A stretch of DNA of 64,000 nucleotides from NCBI RefSeq assembly GCF_027744825.2, contig NW_026527085.1, positions 1 through 64,000 on the forward strand. The letters run 5' to 3'. Under the pieces are notes generated by a model that saw nothing but the letters and a program-made list of their open reading frames with translations, was not told where the DNA came from and made no database searches. Both the position numbers and the translations under genes were made by a program. Source of the stretch: Synchiropus splendidus (lineage: Eukaryota > Chordata > Actinopteri > Syngnathiformes > Callionymidae). Shown piece after piece: positions 12,408 to 25,100 of this stretch (the stretch's first letter is position 1; each line of letters starts with the position of its first letter).

Positions 12408-14099
12408 TTATGGCACAATGCGTAAAAACGCTTGTCAGCCTGAGATAAGGTGGGTTTCGGAACGCCAAACATAAAAGTGTTGATAACTTTGGAAAAACAC
12501 TTCAGACAGTTTAGATTTGATGTGCAACTACTAGAAAGACCCTTTCTGCTATAGTGGGAGGTTAAAATTTCATGTTCTGAAGCTTTCCTGAAAAGTTATG
12601 GCACAATGCACAAAAACGCTTTTCAGCCTGAGATAAGGTGGGTTTCGGAACGCCAAACATAAAAATGTTGATAACTTTTGAAAAACACTTCAGACAGCTT
12701 AGATTTGATGTGCAACTACTAGAAAGACCCTTTCTGCTATAGTGGGAGGTTAAAATTTCATGTTCTGAAGCTTCCCTGAAAAGTTATGGCACAATGCACA
12801 AAAACGCTTTTCAGCCTGAGATAAGGTGGGTTTCGGAACGCCAAACATAAAAGTGTTGATAACTTTGGAAAAACACTTCAGACAGTTTAGATTTGATGTG
12901 CAACTACTAGAAAGACCCTTTCTGCTATAGTGGGAGGTTAAAATTTCATGTTCTGAAGCTTCCCTGAAAAGTTATGGCACAATGCACAAAAACGCTTTTC
13001 AGCCTGAGATAAGGTGGGTTTCGGAACGCCAAACATAAAAGTGTTAATAACTTTGGAAAAACACTTCAGACAGTTTAGATTTGATGTGCAACTACTAGAA
13101 AGACCCTTTCTGCTATAGTGGGAGGTTAAAATTTCATGTTCTGAAGCTTTCCTGAAAAGTTATGGCACAATGCACAAAAACGCTTTTCAGCCTGAGATAA
13201 GGTGGGTTTCGGAACGCCAAACATAAAAGTGTTGATAACTTTCGAAAAACACTTCAGAGAGCTTAGATTTGATGTGCACCTACTAGAAAGACCCTTTCTG
13301 CTATAGTGGGAGGTTAAAATTTCATGTTCTGAAGCTTCCCTGAAAAGTTATGGCACAATGCGTAAAACCGCTTTTCAGCCTGAGATAAGGTGGGTTTCGG
13401 AACGCCAAACATAAAAGTGTTGATAACTTTGGAAAAACACTTCAGACAGTTTAGATTTGATGTGCAACTACTAGAAAGACCCTTTCTGCTATAGTGGAAG
13501 GTTAAAATTTCATGTTCTGAAGCTTTCCTGAAAAGTTATGGCACAATGCACAAAAACGCTTTTCAGCCTGAGATAAGGTGGGTTTCGGAACGCCAAACAT
13601 AAAAGTGTTGATAACTTTTGAAAAACACTTCAGACAGCTTAGATTTGATGTGCAACTACTAGTAAGACCCTTTCTGCTATAGTGGGAGGTTAAAATTTCA
13701 TGTTCTGAAGCTTCCCTGAAAAGTTATGGCACAATGCACAAAAACGCTTTTCAGCCTGAGATAAGGTGGGTTTCGGAACGCCAAACATAAAAGTGTTGAT
13801 AACTTTGGAAAAACACTTCAGACAGTTTAGATTTGATGTGCAACTACTAGAAAGACCCTTTCTGCTATAGTGGGAGGTTAAAATTTCATGTTCTGAAGCT
13901 TCCCTGAAAAGTTATGGCACAATGCACAAAAACGCTTTTCAGCCTGAGATAAGGTGGGTTTCGGAACGCCAAACATAAAAGTGTTAATAACTTTGGAAAA
14001 ACACTTCAGACAGTTTAGATTTGATGTGCAACTACTAGAAAGACCCTTTCTGCTATAGTGGGAGGTTAAAATTTCATGTTCTGAAGCTTCCCTGAAAAG
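12408..14099. repeat. Nonameric higher-order repeat, copy 3 (1,692 bp)
   Basis: Monomers 67-75 read A1, B, C, D1, E2, A1, Bt, C, D2. It differs from copy 2 only in starting with A1 (GT at 15-16) instead of C1. Private changes are cttgtcag in monomer 67, aaaaatgttg in monomer 68, and gcgtaaaacc plus gtggaagg in monomer 72. Together with copy 2 it is the longest regular run in the first third of the window. Confidence 0.85.
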
Positions 14100-14851
14100 T
14101 TATGGCACAATGCACAAAAACGCTTTTCAGCCTGAGATAAGGTGGGTTTCGGAACGCCAAACATAAAAGTGTTGATAACTTTCGAAAAACACTTCAGAGA
14201 GCTTAGATTTGATGTGCACCTACTAGAAAGACCCTTTCTGCTATAGTGGGAGGTTAAAATTTCATGTTCTGAAGCTTCCCTGAAAAGTTATGGCACAATG
14301 CGTAAAAACGCTTTTCAGCCTGAGATAAGGTGGGTTTCGGAACGCCAAACATAAAAGTGTTGATAACTTTGGAAAAACACTTCAGACAGTTTAGATTTGA
14401 TGTGCAACTACTAGAAAGACCCTTTCTGCTATAGTGGGAGGTTAAAATTTCATGTTCTGAAGCTTCCCTGAAAAGTTATGGCACAATGCACAAAAACGCT
14501 TTTCAGCCTGAGATAAGGTGGGTTTCGGAACGCCAAACATAAAAGTGTTGATAACTTTGGAAAAACACTTCAGACAGTTTAGATTTGATGTGCAACTACT
14601 AGAAAGACCCTTTCTGCTATAGTGGGAGGTTAAAATTTCATGTTCTGAAGCTTCCCTGAAAAGTTATGGCACAATGCACAAAAACGCTTTTCAGCCTGAG
14701 ATAAGGTGGGTTTCGGAACGCCAAACATAAAAGTGTTAATGACTTTGGAAAAACACTTCAGACAGTTTAGATTTGATGTGCAACTACTAGAAAGACCCTT
14801 TCTGCTATAGTGGGAGGTTAAAATTTCATGTTCTGAAGCTTCCCTGAAAAG

Positions 14852-15039
14852 TTATGGCACAATGCACAAAAACGCTTTTCAGCCTGAGATAAGGTGGGTT
14901 TCGGAACGCCAAACATAAAAGTGTTGATAACTTTCGAAAAACACTTCAGACAGCTTAGATTTGATGTGCACCTACTAGAAAGACCCTTTCTGCTATAGTG
15001 GGAGGTTAAAATTTCATGTTCTGAAGCTTCCCTGAAAAG
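14852..15039. repeat. Type F monomer, representative copy
   Basis: This copy shows the F haplotype: AC at 15-16, G75, C84, C100, C103, C120, C179. F differs from E only at position 100, where E has G. In both, C84 creates tttcgaaa, an 8-bp palindrome with a CpG and a BstBI site that the other types lack. F is followed by A in nearly every case in the window. Confidence 0.85.
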
Positions 15040-17107
15040 TTATGGCACAATGCGTAAAAACGCTTTTCAGCCTGAGATAAGGTGGGTTTCGGAACGCCAA
15101 ACATAAAAGTGTTGATAACTTTGGAAAAACACTTCAGACAGTTTAGATTTGATGTGCAACTACTAGAAAGACCCTTTCTGCTATAGTGGGAGGTTAAAAT
15201 GTCATGTTCTGAAGCTTCCCTGAAAAGTTATGGCACAATGCACAAAAACGCTTTTCAGCCTGAGATAAGGTGGGTTTCGGAACGCCAAACATAAAAGTGT
15301 TGATAACTTTCGAAAAACACTTCAGAGAGCTTAGATTTGATGTGCACCTACTAGAAAGACCCTTTCTGCTATAGTGGGAGGTTAAAATTTCATGTTCTGA
15401 AGCTTTCCTGAAAAGTTATGGCACAATGCACAAAAACGCTTTTCAGCCTGAGATAAGGTGGGTTTCGGAACGCCAAACATAAAAGTGTTGATAACTTTTG
15501 AAAAACACTTCAGACAGCTTAGATTTGATGTGCAACTACTAGAAAGACCCTTTCTGCTATAGTGGGAGGTTAAAATTTCATGTTCTGAAGCTTCCCTGAA
15601 AAGTTATGGCACAATGCACAAAAACGCTTTTCAGCCTGAGATAAGGTGGGTTTCGGAACGCCAAACATAAAAGTGTTGATAACTTTCGAAAAACACTTCA
15701 GACAGCTTAGATTTGATGTGCACCTACTAGAAAGACCCTTTCTGCTATAGTGGGAGGTTAAAATTTCATGTTCTGAAGCTTCCCTGAAAAGTTATGGCAC
15801 AATGCGTAAAAACGCTTTTCAGCCTGAGATAAGGTGGGTTTCGGAACGCCAAACATAAAAGTGTTGATAACTTTGGAAAAACACTTCAGACAGTTTAGAT
15901 TTGATGTGCAACTACTAGAAAGACCCTTTCTGCTATAGTGGGAGGTTAAAATTTCATGTTCTGAAGCTTCCCTGAAAAGTTATGGCACAATGCACAAAAA
16001 CGCTTTTCAGCCTGAGATAAGGTGGGTTTCGGAACGCCAAACATAAAAGTGTTAATAACTTTGGAAAAACACTTCAGACAGTTTAGATTTGATGTGCAAC
16101 TACTAGAAAGACCCTTTCTGCTATAGTGGGAGGTTAAAATTTCATGTTCTGAAGCTTCCCTGAAAAGTTATGGCACAATGCACAAAAACGCTTTTCAGCC
16201 TGAGATAAGGTGGGTTTCGGAACGCCAAACATAAAAGTGTTAATAACTTTGGAAAAACACTTCAGACAGTTTAGATTTGATGTGCAACTACTAGAAAGAC
16301 CCTTTCTGCTATAGTGGGAGGTTAAAATTTCATGTTCTGAAGCTTCCCTGAAAAGTTATGGCACAATGCACAAAAACGCTTTTCAGCCTGAGATAAGGTG
16401 GGTTTCGGAACGCCAAACATAAAAGTGTTGATAACTTTCGAAAAACACTTCAGACAACTTAGATTTGATGTGCACCTACTAGAAAGACCCTTTCTGCTAT
16501 AGTGGGAGGTTAAAATTTCATGTTCTGAAGCTTCCCTGAAAAGTTATGGCACAATGCGTAAAAACGCTTTTCAGCCTGAGATAAGGTGGGTTTCGGAACG
16601 CCAAACATAAAAGTGTTGATAACTTTGGAAAAACACTTCAGACAGTTTAGATTTGATGTGCAACTACTAGAAAGACCCTTTCTGCTATAGTGGGAGGTTA
16701 AAATTTCATGTTCTGAAGCTTCCCTGAAAAGTTATGGCACAATGCACAAAAACGCTTTTCAGCCTGAGATAAGGTGGGTTTCGGAACGCCAAACATAAAA
16801 GTGTTAATAACTTTGGAAAAACACTTCAGACAGTTTAGATTTGATGTGCACCTACTAGAAAGACCCTTTCTGCTATAGTGGGAGGTTAAAATTTCATGTT
16901 CTGAAGCTTTCCTGAAAAGTTATGGCACAATGCACAAAAACGCTTTTCAGCCTGAGATAAGGTGGGTTTCGGAACGCCAAACATAAAAGTGTTGATAACT
17001 TTTGAAAAACACTTCAGACAGCTTAGATTTGATGTGCAACTACTAGAAAGACCCTTTCTGCTATAGCGGGAGGTTAAAATTTCATGTTCTGAAGCTTTCC
17101 TGAAAAG

Positions 17108-17295
17108 TTATGGCACAATGCACAAAAACGCTTTTCAGCCTGAGATATGGTGGGTTTCGGAACGCCAAACATAAAAGTGTTGATAACTTTTGAAAAACAC
17201 TTCAGACAGCTTAGATTTGATGTGCACCTACTAGAAAGACCCTTTCTGCTATAGTGGGAGGTTAAAATTTCATGTTCTGAAGCTTCCCTGAAAAG
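17108..17295. repeat. Hybrid monomer 92 (B left part, F right part)
   Basis: T84 of type B is joined to C120 of types E and F. It sits next to an off-type B with T179 (16920) and a D1 with C120 (16732), so three neighbouring monomers carry recombinant haplotypes. This is the densest cluster of hybrids in the window. Confidence 0.75.
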
Positions 17296-20200
17296 TTATG
17301 GCACAATGCGTAAAAACGCTTTTCAGCCTGAGATAAGGTGGGTTTCGGAACGCCAAACATAAAAGTGTTGATAACTTTGGAAAAACACTTCAGACAGTTT
17401 AGATTTGATGTGCAACTACTAGAAAGACCCTTTCTGCTATAGTGGGAGGTTAAAATTTCATGTTCTGAAGCTTTCCTGAAAAGTTATGGCACAATGCACA
17501 AAAACGCTTTTCAGCCTGAGATAAGGTGGGTTTCGGAACGCCAAACATAAAAGTGTTGATAACTTTCAAAAAACACTTCAGAGAGCTTAGATTTGATGTG
17601 CACCTACTAGAAAGACCCTTTCTGCTATAGTGGGAGGTTAAAATTTCATGTTCTGAAGCTTCCCTGAAAAGTTATGGCACAATGCGTAAAAACGCTTTTC
17701 AGCCTGAGATAAGGTGGGTTTCGGAACGCCAAACATAAAAGTGTTGATAACTTTGGAAAAACACTTCAGACAGTTTAGATTTGATGTGCAACTACTAGAA
17801 AGACCCTTTCTGCTATAGTGGGAGGTTAAAATTTCATGTTCTGAAGCTTTCCTGAAAAGTTATGGCACAATGCACAAAAACGCTTTTCAGCCTGAGATAA
17901 GGTGGGTTTCGGAACGCCAAACATAAAAGTGTTGATAACTTTTGAAAAACACTTCAGACAGCTTAGATTTGATGTGCAACTACTAGAAAGACCCTTTCTG
18001 CTATAGTGGGAGGTTAAAATTTCATGTTCTGAAGCTTCCCTGAAAAGTTATGTCACAATGCACAAAAACGCTTTTCAGCCTGAGATAAGGTGGGTTTCGG
18101 AACGCCAAACATAAAAGTGTTGATAACTTTGGAAAAACACTTCAGACAGTTTAGATTTGATGTGCAACTACTAGAAAGACCCTTTCTGCTATAGTGGGAG
18201 GTTAAAATTTCATGTTCTGAAGCTTCCCTGAAAACTTATGGCACAATGCACAAAAACGCTTTTCAGCCTGAGATAAGGTGGGTTTCGGAACGCCAAACAT
18301 AAAAGTGTTAATAACTTTGGAAAAACACTTCAGACAGTTTAGATTTGATGTGCAACTACTAGAAAGACCCTTTCTGCTATCGTGGGAGGTTAAAATTTCA
18401 TGTTCTGAAGCTTCCCTGAAAAGTTATGGCACAATGCACAAAAACGCTTTTCAGCCTGAGATAAGGTGGGTTTCGGAACGCCAAACATAAAAGTGTTGAT
18501 AACTTTCGAAAAACACTTCAGAGAGGTTAGATTTGATGTGCACCTACTAGAAAGACCCTTTCTGCTATAGTGGGAGGTTAAAATTTCATGTTCTGAAGCT
18601 TCCCTGAAAAGTTATGGCACAATGCGTAAAAACGCTTTTCAGCCTGAGATAAGGTGGGTTTCGGAACGCCAAACATAAAAGTGTTGATAACTTTGGAAAA
18701 ACACTTCAGACAGTTTAGATTTGATGTGCAACTACTAGAAAGACCCTTTCTGCTATAGTGGGAGGTTAAAATTTCATGTTCTGAAGCTTCCCTGAAAAGT
18801 TATGGCACAATGCACAAAAACGCTTTTCAGCCTGAGATAAGGTGGGTTTCGGAACGCCAAACATAAAAGTGTTGATAACTTTGGAAAAACACTTCAGACA
18901 GTTTAGATTTGATGTGCAACTACTAGAAAGACCCTTTCTGCTATAGTGGGAGGTTAAAATTTCATGTTCTGAAGCTTCCCTGAAAAGTTATGGCACAATG
19001 CACAAAAACGCTTTTCAGCCTGAGATAAGGTGGGTTTCGGAACGCCAAACATAAAAGTGTTGATAACTTTCGAAAAACACTTCAGAGAGCTTAGATTTGA
19101 TGTGCACCTACTAGAAAGACCCTTTCTGCTATAGTGGGAGGTTAAAATTTCATGTTCTGAAGCTTCCCTGAAAAGTTATGACACAATGCGTAAAAACGCT
19201 TTTCAGCCTGAGATAAGGTGGGTTTCGGAACGCCAAACATAAAAGTGTTGATAACTTTGGAAAAACACTTCAGACAGTTTAGATTTGATGTGCAACTACT
19301 AGAAAGACCCTTTCTGCTATAGTGGGAGGTTAAAATTTCATGTTCTGAAGCTTTCCTGAAAAGTTATGGCACAATGCACAAAAACGCTTTTCAGCCTGAG
19401 ATAAGGTGGGTTTCGGAACGCCAAACATAAAAGTGTTGATAACTTTTGAAAAACACTTCAGACAGCTTAGATTTGATGTGCAACTACTAGAAAGACCCTT
19501 TCTGCTATAGTGGGAGGTTAAAATTTCATGTTCTGAAGCTTCCCTGAAAAGTTATGGCACAATGCGTAAAAACGCTTTTCAGCCTGAGATAAGGTGGGTT
19601 TCGGAACGCCAAACATAAAAGTGTTGATAACTTTGGAAAAACACTTCAGACAGTTTAGATTTGATGTGCAACTACTAGAAAGACCCTTTCTGCTATAGTG
19701 GGAGGTTAAAATTTCATGTTCTGAAGCTTCCCTGAAAAGTTATGGCACAATGCACAAAAACGCTTTTCAGCCTGAGATAAGGTGGGTTTCGGAACGCCAA
19801 ACATAAAAGTGTTGATAACTTTCGAAAAACACATCAGACAGCTTAGATTTGATGTGCACCTACTAGAAAGACCCTTTCTGCTATAGTGGGAGGTTAAAAT
19901 TTCATGTTCTGAAGCTTCCCTGAAAAGTTATGGCACAATGCGTAAAAACGCTTTTCAGCCTGAGATAAGGTGGGTTTCGGAACGCCAAACATAAAAGTGT
20001 TGATAACTTGGGAAAAACACTTCAGACAGTTTAGATTTGATGTGCAACTACTAGAAAGACCCTTTCTGCTATAGTGGGAGGTTAAAATTTCATGTTCTGA
20101 AGCTTCCCTGAAAAGTTATGGCACAATGCACAAAAACGCTTTTCAGCCTGAGATAAGGTGGGTTTCGGAACGCCAAACATAAAAGTGTTAATAACTTTGG

Positions 20201-20303
20201 AAAAACACTTCAGACAGTTTAGATTTGATGTGCAACTACTAGAAAGACCCTTTCTGCTATAGTGGGAGGTTAAAATTTCATGTTCTGAAGCTTTCCTGAA
20301 AAG

Positions 20304-22183
20304 TTATGGCACAATGCACAAAAACGCTTTTCAGCCTGAGATAAGGTGGGTTTCGGAACGCCAAACATAAAAGTGTTAATAACTTTGGAAAAACACTTCA
20401 GACAGCTTAGATTTGATGTGCAACTACTAGAAAGACCCTTTCTGCTTTAGTGGGAGGTTAAAATTTCATGTTCTGAAGCTTTCCTGAAAAGTTATGGCAC
20501 AATGCACAAAAACGCTTTTCAGCCTGAGATAAGGTGGGTTTCGGAACGCCAAACATAAAAGTGTTGATAACTTTCGAAAAACACTTCAGAGAGCTTGGAT
20601 TTGATGTGCACCTACTAGAAAGACCCTTTCTGCTATAGTGGGAGGTTAAAATTTCATGTTCTGAAGCTTCCCTGAAAAGTTATGGCACAATGCGTAAAAA
20701 CGCTTTTCAGCCTGAGATAAGGTGGGTTTCGGAACGCCAAACATAAAAGTGTTGATAACTTTGGAAAAACACTTCAGACAGCTTAGATTTGATGTGCAAC
20801 TACTAGAAAGACCCTTTCTGCTATAGTGGGAGGTTAAAATTTCATGTTCTGAAGCTTCCCTGAAAAGTTATGGCACAATGCACAAAAACGCTTTTCAGCC
20901 TGAGATAAGGTGGGTTTCGGAACGCCAAACATAAAAGTGTTGATAACTTTCGAAAAACACTTCAGACAGCTTAGATTTGATGTGCACCTACTAGAAAGAC
21001 CCTTTCTGCTATAGTGGGAGGTTGAAATTTCATGTTCTGAAGCTTCCCTGAAAAGTTATGGCACAATGCGTAAAAACGCTTTTCAGCCTGAGATAAGGTG
21101 GGTTTCGGAACGCCAAACATAAAAGTGTTGATAACTTTGGAAAAACACTTCAGACAGTTTAGATTTGATGTGCAACTACTAGAAAGACCCTTTCTGCTAT
21201 AGTGGGAGGTTAAAATTTCATGTTCTGAAGCTTCCCTGAAAAGTTATGGCACAATGCACAAAAACGCTTTTCAGCCTGAGATAAGGTGGGTTTCGAAACG
21301 CCAAACATAAAAGTGTTAATAACTTTGGAAAAACACTTCAGACAGTTTAGATTTGATGTGCAACTACTAGAAAGACCCTTTCTGCTATAGTGGGAGGTTA
21401 AAATTTCATGTTCTGAAGCTTCCCTGAAAAGTTATGGCACAATGCACAAAAACGCTTTTCAGCCTGAGATAAGGTGGGTTTCGGAACGCCAAACATAAAA
21501 GTGTTGATAACTTTCGAAAAACACTTCAGAGAGCTTAGATTTGATGTGCACCTACTAGAAAGACCCTTTCTGCTATAGTGGGAGGTTAAAATTTCATGTT
21601 CTGAAGCTTCCCTGAAAAGTTATGGCACAATGCGTAAAAACGCTTTTCAGCCTGAGATAAGGTGGGTTTCGGAACGCCAAACATAAAAGTGTTGATAACT
21701 TTGGAAAAACACTTCAGACAGTTTAGATTTGATGTGCAACTACTAGAAAGACCCTTTCTGCTATAGTGGGAGGTTAAAATTTCATGTTCTGAAGCTTTCC
21801 TGAAAAGTTATGGCACAATGCACAAAAACGCTTTTCAGCCTGAGATAAGGTGGGTTTCGGAACGCCAAACATAAAAGTGTTGATAACTTTTGAAAAACAC
21901 TTCAGACAGCTTAGATTTGATGTGCAACTACTAGAAAGACCCTTTCTGCTATAGTGGGAGGTTAAAATTTCATGTTCTGAAGCTTCCCTGAAAAGTTATG
22001 GCACAATGCACAAAAACGCTTTTCAGCCTGAGATAAGGTGGGTTTCGGAACGCCAAACATAAAAGTGTTGATAACTTTGGAAAAACACTTCAGACAGTTT
22101 AGATTTGATGTGCAACTACTAGAAAGACCCTTTCTGCTATAGTGGGAGGTTAAAATTTCATGTTCTGAAGCTTCCCTGAAAAG
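20304..22183. repeat. Intra-array duplication, right copy (monomers 109-118)
   Basis: Partner of 189-2068. Its last five monomers (D2, E2, A1, B, C) also begin the larger block that matches 5641-6580, so D2-E2-A1-B-C is present at three places with related flanks. Private changes here are gctttag in monomer 109 and agcttgg in monomer 110. Confidence 0.75.
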
Positions 22184-25100
22184 TTATGGCACAATGCACA
22201 AAAACGCTTTTCAGCCTGAGATAAGGTGGGTTTCGGAACGCCAAACATAAAAGTGTTGATAACTTTCGAAAAACACTTCAGACAGCTTAGATTTGATGTG
22301 CACCTACTAGAAAGACCCTTTCTGCTATAGTGGGAGGTTAAAATTTCATGTTCTGAAGCTTCCCTGAAAAGTTATGGCACAATGCGTAAAAACGCTTTTC
22401 AGCCTGAGATAAGGTGGGTTTCGGAACGCCAAACATAAAAGTGTTGATAACTTTGGAAAAACACTTCAGACAGTTTAGATTTGATGTGCAACTACTAGAA
22501 AGACCCTTTCTGCTATAGTGGGAGGTTAAAATTTCATGTTCTGAAGCTTTCCTGAAAAGTTATGGCACAATGCACAAAAACGCTTTTCAGCCTGAGATAA
22601 GGTGGGTTTTGGAACGCCAAACATAAAAGTGTTGATAACTTTTGAAAAACACTTCAGACAGCTTAGATTTGATGTGCAACTACTAGAAAGACCCTTTCTG
22701 CTATAGTGGGAGGTTAAAATTTCATGTTCTGAAGCTTCCCTGAAAAGTTATGGCACAATGCACAAAAACGCTTTTCAGCCTGAGATAAGGTGGGTTTCGG
22801 AACGCCAAACATAAAAGTGTTGATAACTTTGGAAAAACACTTCAGACAGCTTAGATTTGATGTGCACCTACTAGAAAGACCCTTTCTGCTATAGTGGGAG
22901 GTTAAAATTTCATGTTCTGAAGCTTCCCTGAAAAGTTATGGCACAATGCGTAAAAACGCTTTTCAGCCTGAGATAAGGTGGGTTTCGGAACGCCAAACAT
23001 AAAAGTGTTGATAACTTTGGAAAAACACTTCAGACAGTTTAGATTTGATGTGCAACTACTAGAAAGACCCTTTCTGCTATAGTGGGAGGTTAAAATTTCA
23101 TGTTCTGAAGCTTCCCTGAAAAGTTATGGCACAATGCACAAAAACGCTTTTCAGCCTGAGATAAGGTGGGTTTCGGAACGCCAAACATAAAAGTGTTAAT
23201 AACTTTGGAAAAACACTTCAGACAGTTTAGATTTGATGTGCAACTACTAGAAAGACCCTTTCTGCTATAGTGGGAGGTTAAAATTTCATGTTCTGAAGCT
23301 TTCCTGAAAAGTTATGGCACAATGCACAAAAACGCTTTTCAGCCTGAGATAAGGTGGGTTTCGGAACGCCAAACATAAAAGTGTTGATAACTTTCGAAAA
23401 ACACTTCAGAGAGCTTAGATTTGATGTGCACTTACTAGAAAGACCCTTTCTGCTATAGTGGGAGGTTAAAATTTCATGTTCTGAAGCTTTCCTGAAAAGT
23501 TATGGCACAATGCACAAAAACGCTTTTCAGCCTGAGATAAGGTGGGTTTCGGAACGCCAAACATAAAAGTGTTGATAACTTTCGAAAAACACTTCAGAGA
23601 GCTTAGATTTGATGTGCACCTACTAGAAAGACCCTTTCTGCTATAGTGGGAGGTTAAAATTTCATGTTCTGAAGCTTCCCTGAAAAGTTATGGCACAATG
23701 CGTAAAAACGCTTTTCAGCCTGAGATAAGGTGGGTTTCGGAACGCCAAACATAAAAGTGTTGATAACTTTGGAAAAACACTTCAGACAGCTTAGATTTGA
23801 TGTGCAACTACTAGAAAGACCCTTTCTGCTATAGTGGGAGTATAAAATTTCATGTTCTGAAGCTTCCCTGAAAAGTTATGGCACAATGCACAAAAACGCT
23901 TTTCAGCCTGAGATAAGGTGGGTTTCGGAACGCCAAACATAAAAGTGTTGATAACTTTCGAAAAACACTTCAGACAGCTTAGATTTGATGTGCACCTACT
24001 AGAAAGACCCTTTCTGCTATAGTGGGAGGTTAAAATTTCATGTTCTGAAGCTTCCCTGAAAAGTTATGGCACAATGCGTAAAAACGCTTTTCAGCCTGAG
24101 ATAAGGTGGGTTTCCGAACGCCAAACATAAAAGTGTTGATAACTTTGGAAAAACACTTCAGACAGTTTAGATTTGATGTGCAACTACTAGAAAGACCCTT
24201 TCTGCTATAGTGGGAGGTTAAAATTTCATGTTCTGAAGCTTCCCTGAAAAGTTATGGCACAATGCACAAAAACGCTTTTCAGCCTGAGATAAGGTGGGTT
24301 TCGGAACGCCAAACATAAAAGTGTTAATAACTTTGGAAAAACACTTCAGACAGTTTAGATTTGATGTGCAACTACTAGAAAGACCCTTTCTGCTATAGTG
24401 GGAGGTTAAAATTTCATGTTCTGAAGCTTCCCTGAAAAGTTATGGCACAATGCACAAAAACGCTTTTCAGCCTGAGATAAGGTGGGTTTCGGAACGCCAA
24501 ACATAAAAGTGTTGATAACTTTCGAAAAACACTTCAGAGAGCTTAGATTTGATGTGCACCTACTAGAAAAACCCTTTCTGCTATAGTGGGAGGTTAAAAT
24601 TTCATGTTCTGAAACTTCCCTGAAAAGTTATGGCACAATGCGTAAAAACCCTTTTCAGCCTGAGATAAGGTGGGTTTCGGAACGCCAAACATAAAAGTGT
24701 TGATAACTTTAGAAAAACACTTCAGACAGTTTAGATTTGATGTGCAACTACTAGAAAGACCCTTTCTGCTATAGTGGGAGGTTAAAATTTCATGTTCTGA
24801 AGCTTTCCTGAAAAGTTATGGCACAATGCACAAAAACGCTTTTCAGCCTGAGATAAGGTGGGTTTCGGAACGCCAAACATAAAAGTGTTGATAACTTTTG
24901 AAAAACACTTCAGACAGCTTAGATTTGATGTGCAACTACTAGAAAGACCCTTTCTGCTATAGTGGGAGGTTAAAATTTCATGTTCTGAAGCTTCCCTGAA
25001 AAGTAATGGCACAATGCACAAAAACGCTTTTCAGCCTGAGATAAGGTGGGTTTCGGAACGCCAAACATAAAAGTGTTGATAACTTTGGAAAAACACTTCA

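Larger units (their letters stand above)
5641..14099. repeat. Large intra-array duplication, left copy (monomers 31-75)
   Basis: Monomers 31-75 match monomers 114-164 in type order and in several rare marks: tttcgaaacg at the left end, off-type F* and A2* at matching places, aagatggg, the gtcttgat plus attccatg pair, and the following A1 with C120. Differences are an E2 versus E1 call (42 versus 125), one fused monomer here (46), an extra tetramer, extra B and C monomers, and a fused monomer (161) in the right copy. The left copy is 45 monomers and the right copy 51. The offset grows from 83 to 90 monomers along the block. Confidence 0.8.
14100..21243. repeat. Array segment, monomers 76-113: mosaic with HOR-2 types
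   Basis: Types in order: E2, A2, C, D2, F, A2, E1, B, F, A2, D2, D2, F, A2, D1* (C120), B* (T179), B* (C120), A1, E2* (A85), A1, B, C, D2, E2, A2, C, E2, A1, B, A2, F, A2, D1, D1* (C103), E2, A2* (C103), F, A2. E1-B-F-A2-D2 at 15228-16167 is the first full HOR-2 pentamer. Monomer 98 (18236) shares tatcgtgg with monomer 16, monomer 103 (19176) shares tatgacac with monomer 9, and monomer 106 (19740) shares cacatcag with monomer 18. No gene or unique sequence is present. Confidence 0.83.

Noticed and set aside
24782..25021. Open reading frame of 79 codons on the minus strand
   Set aside because: It consists of satellite sequence read in reverse, and its start depends on a private change (aagtaatgg) in monomer 134. 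No coding signal.
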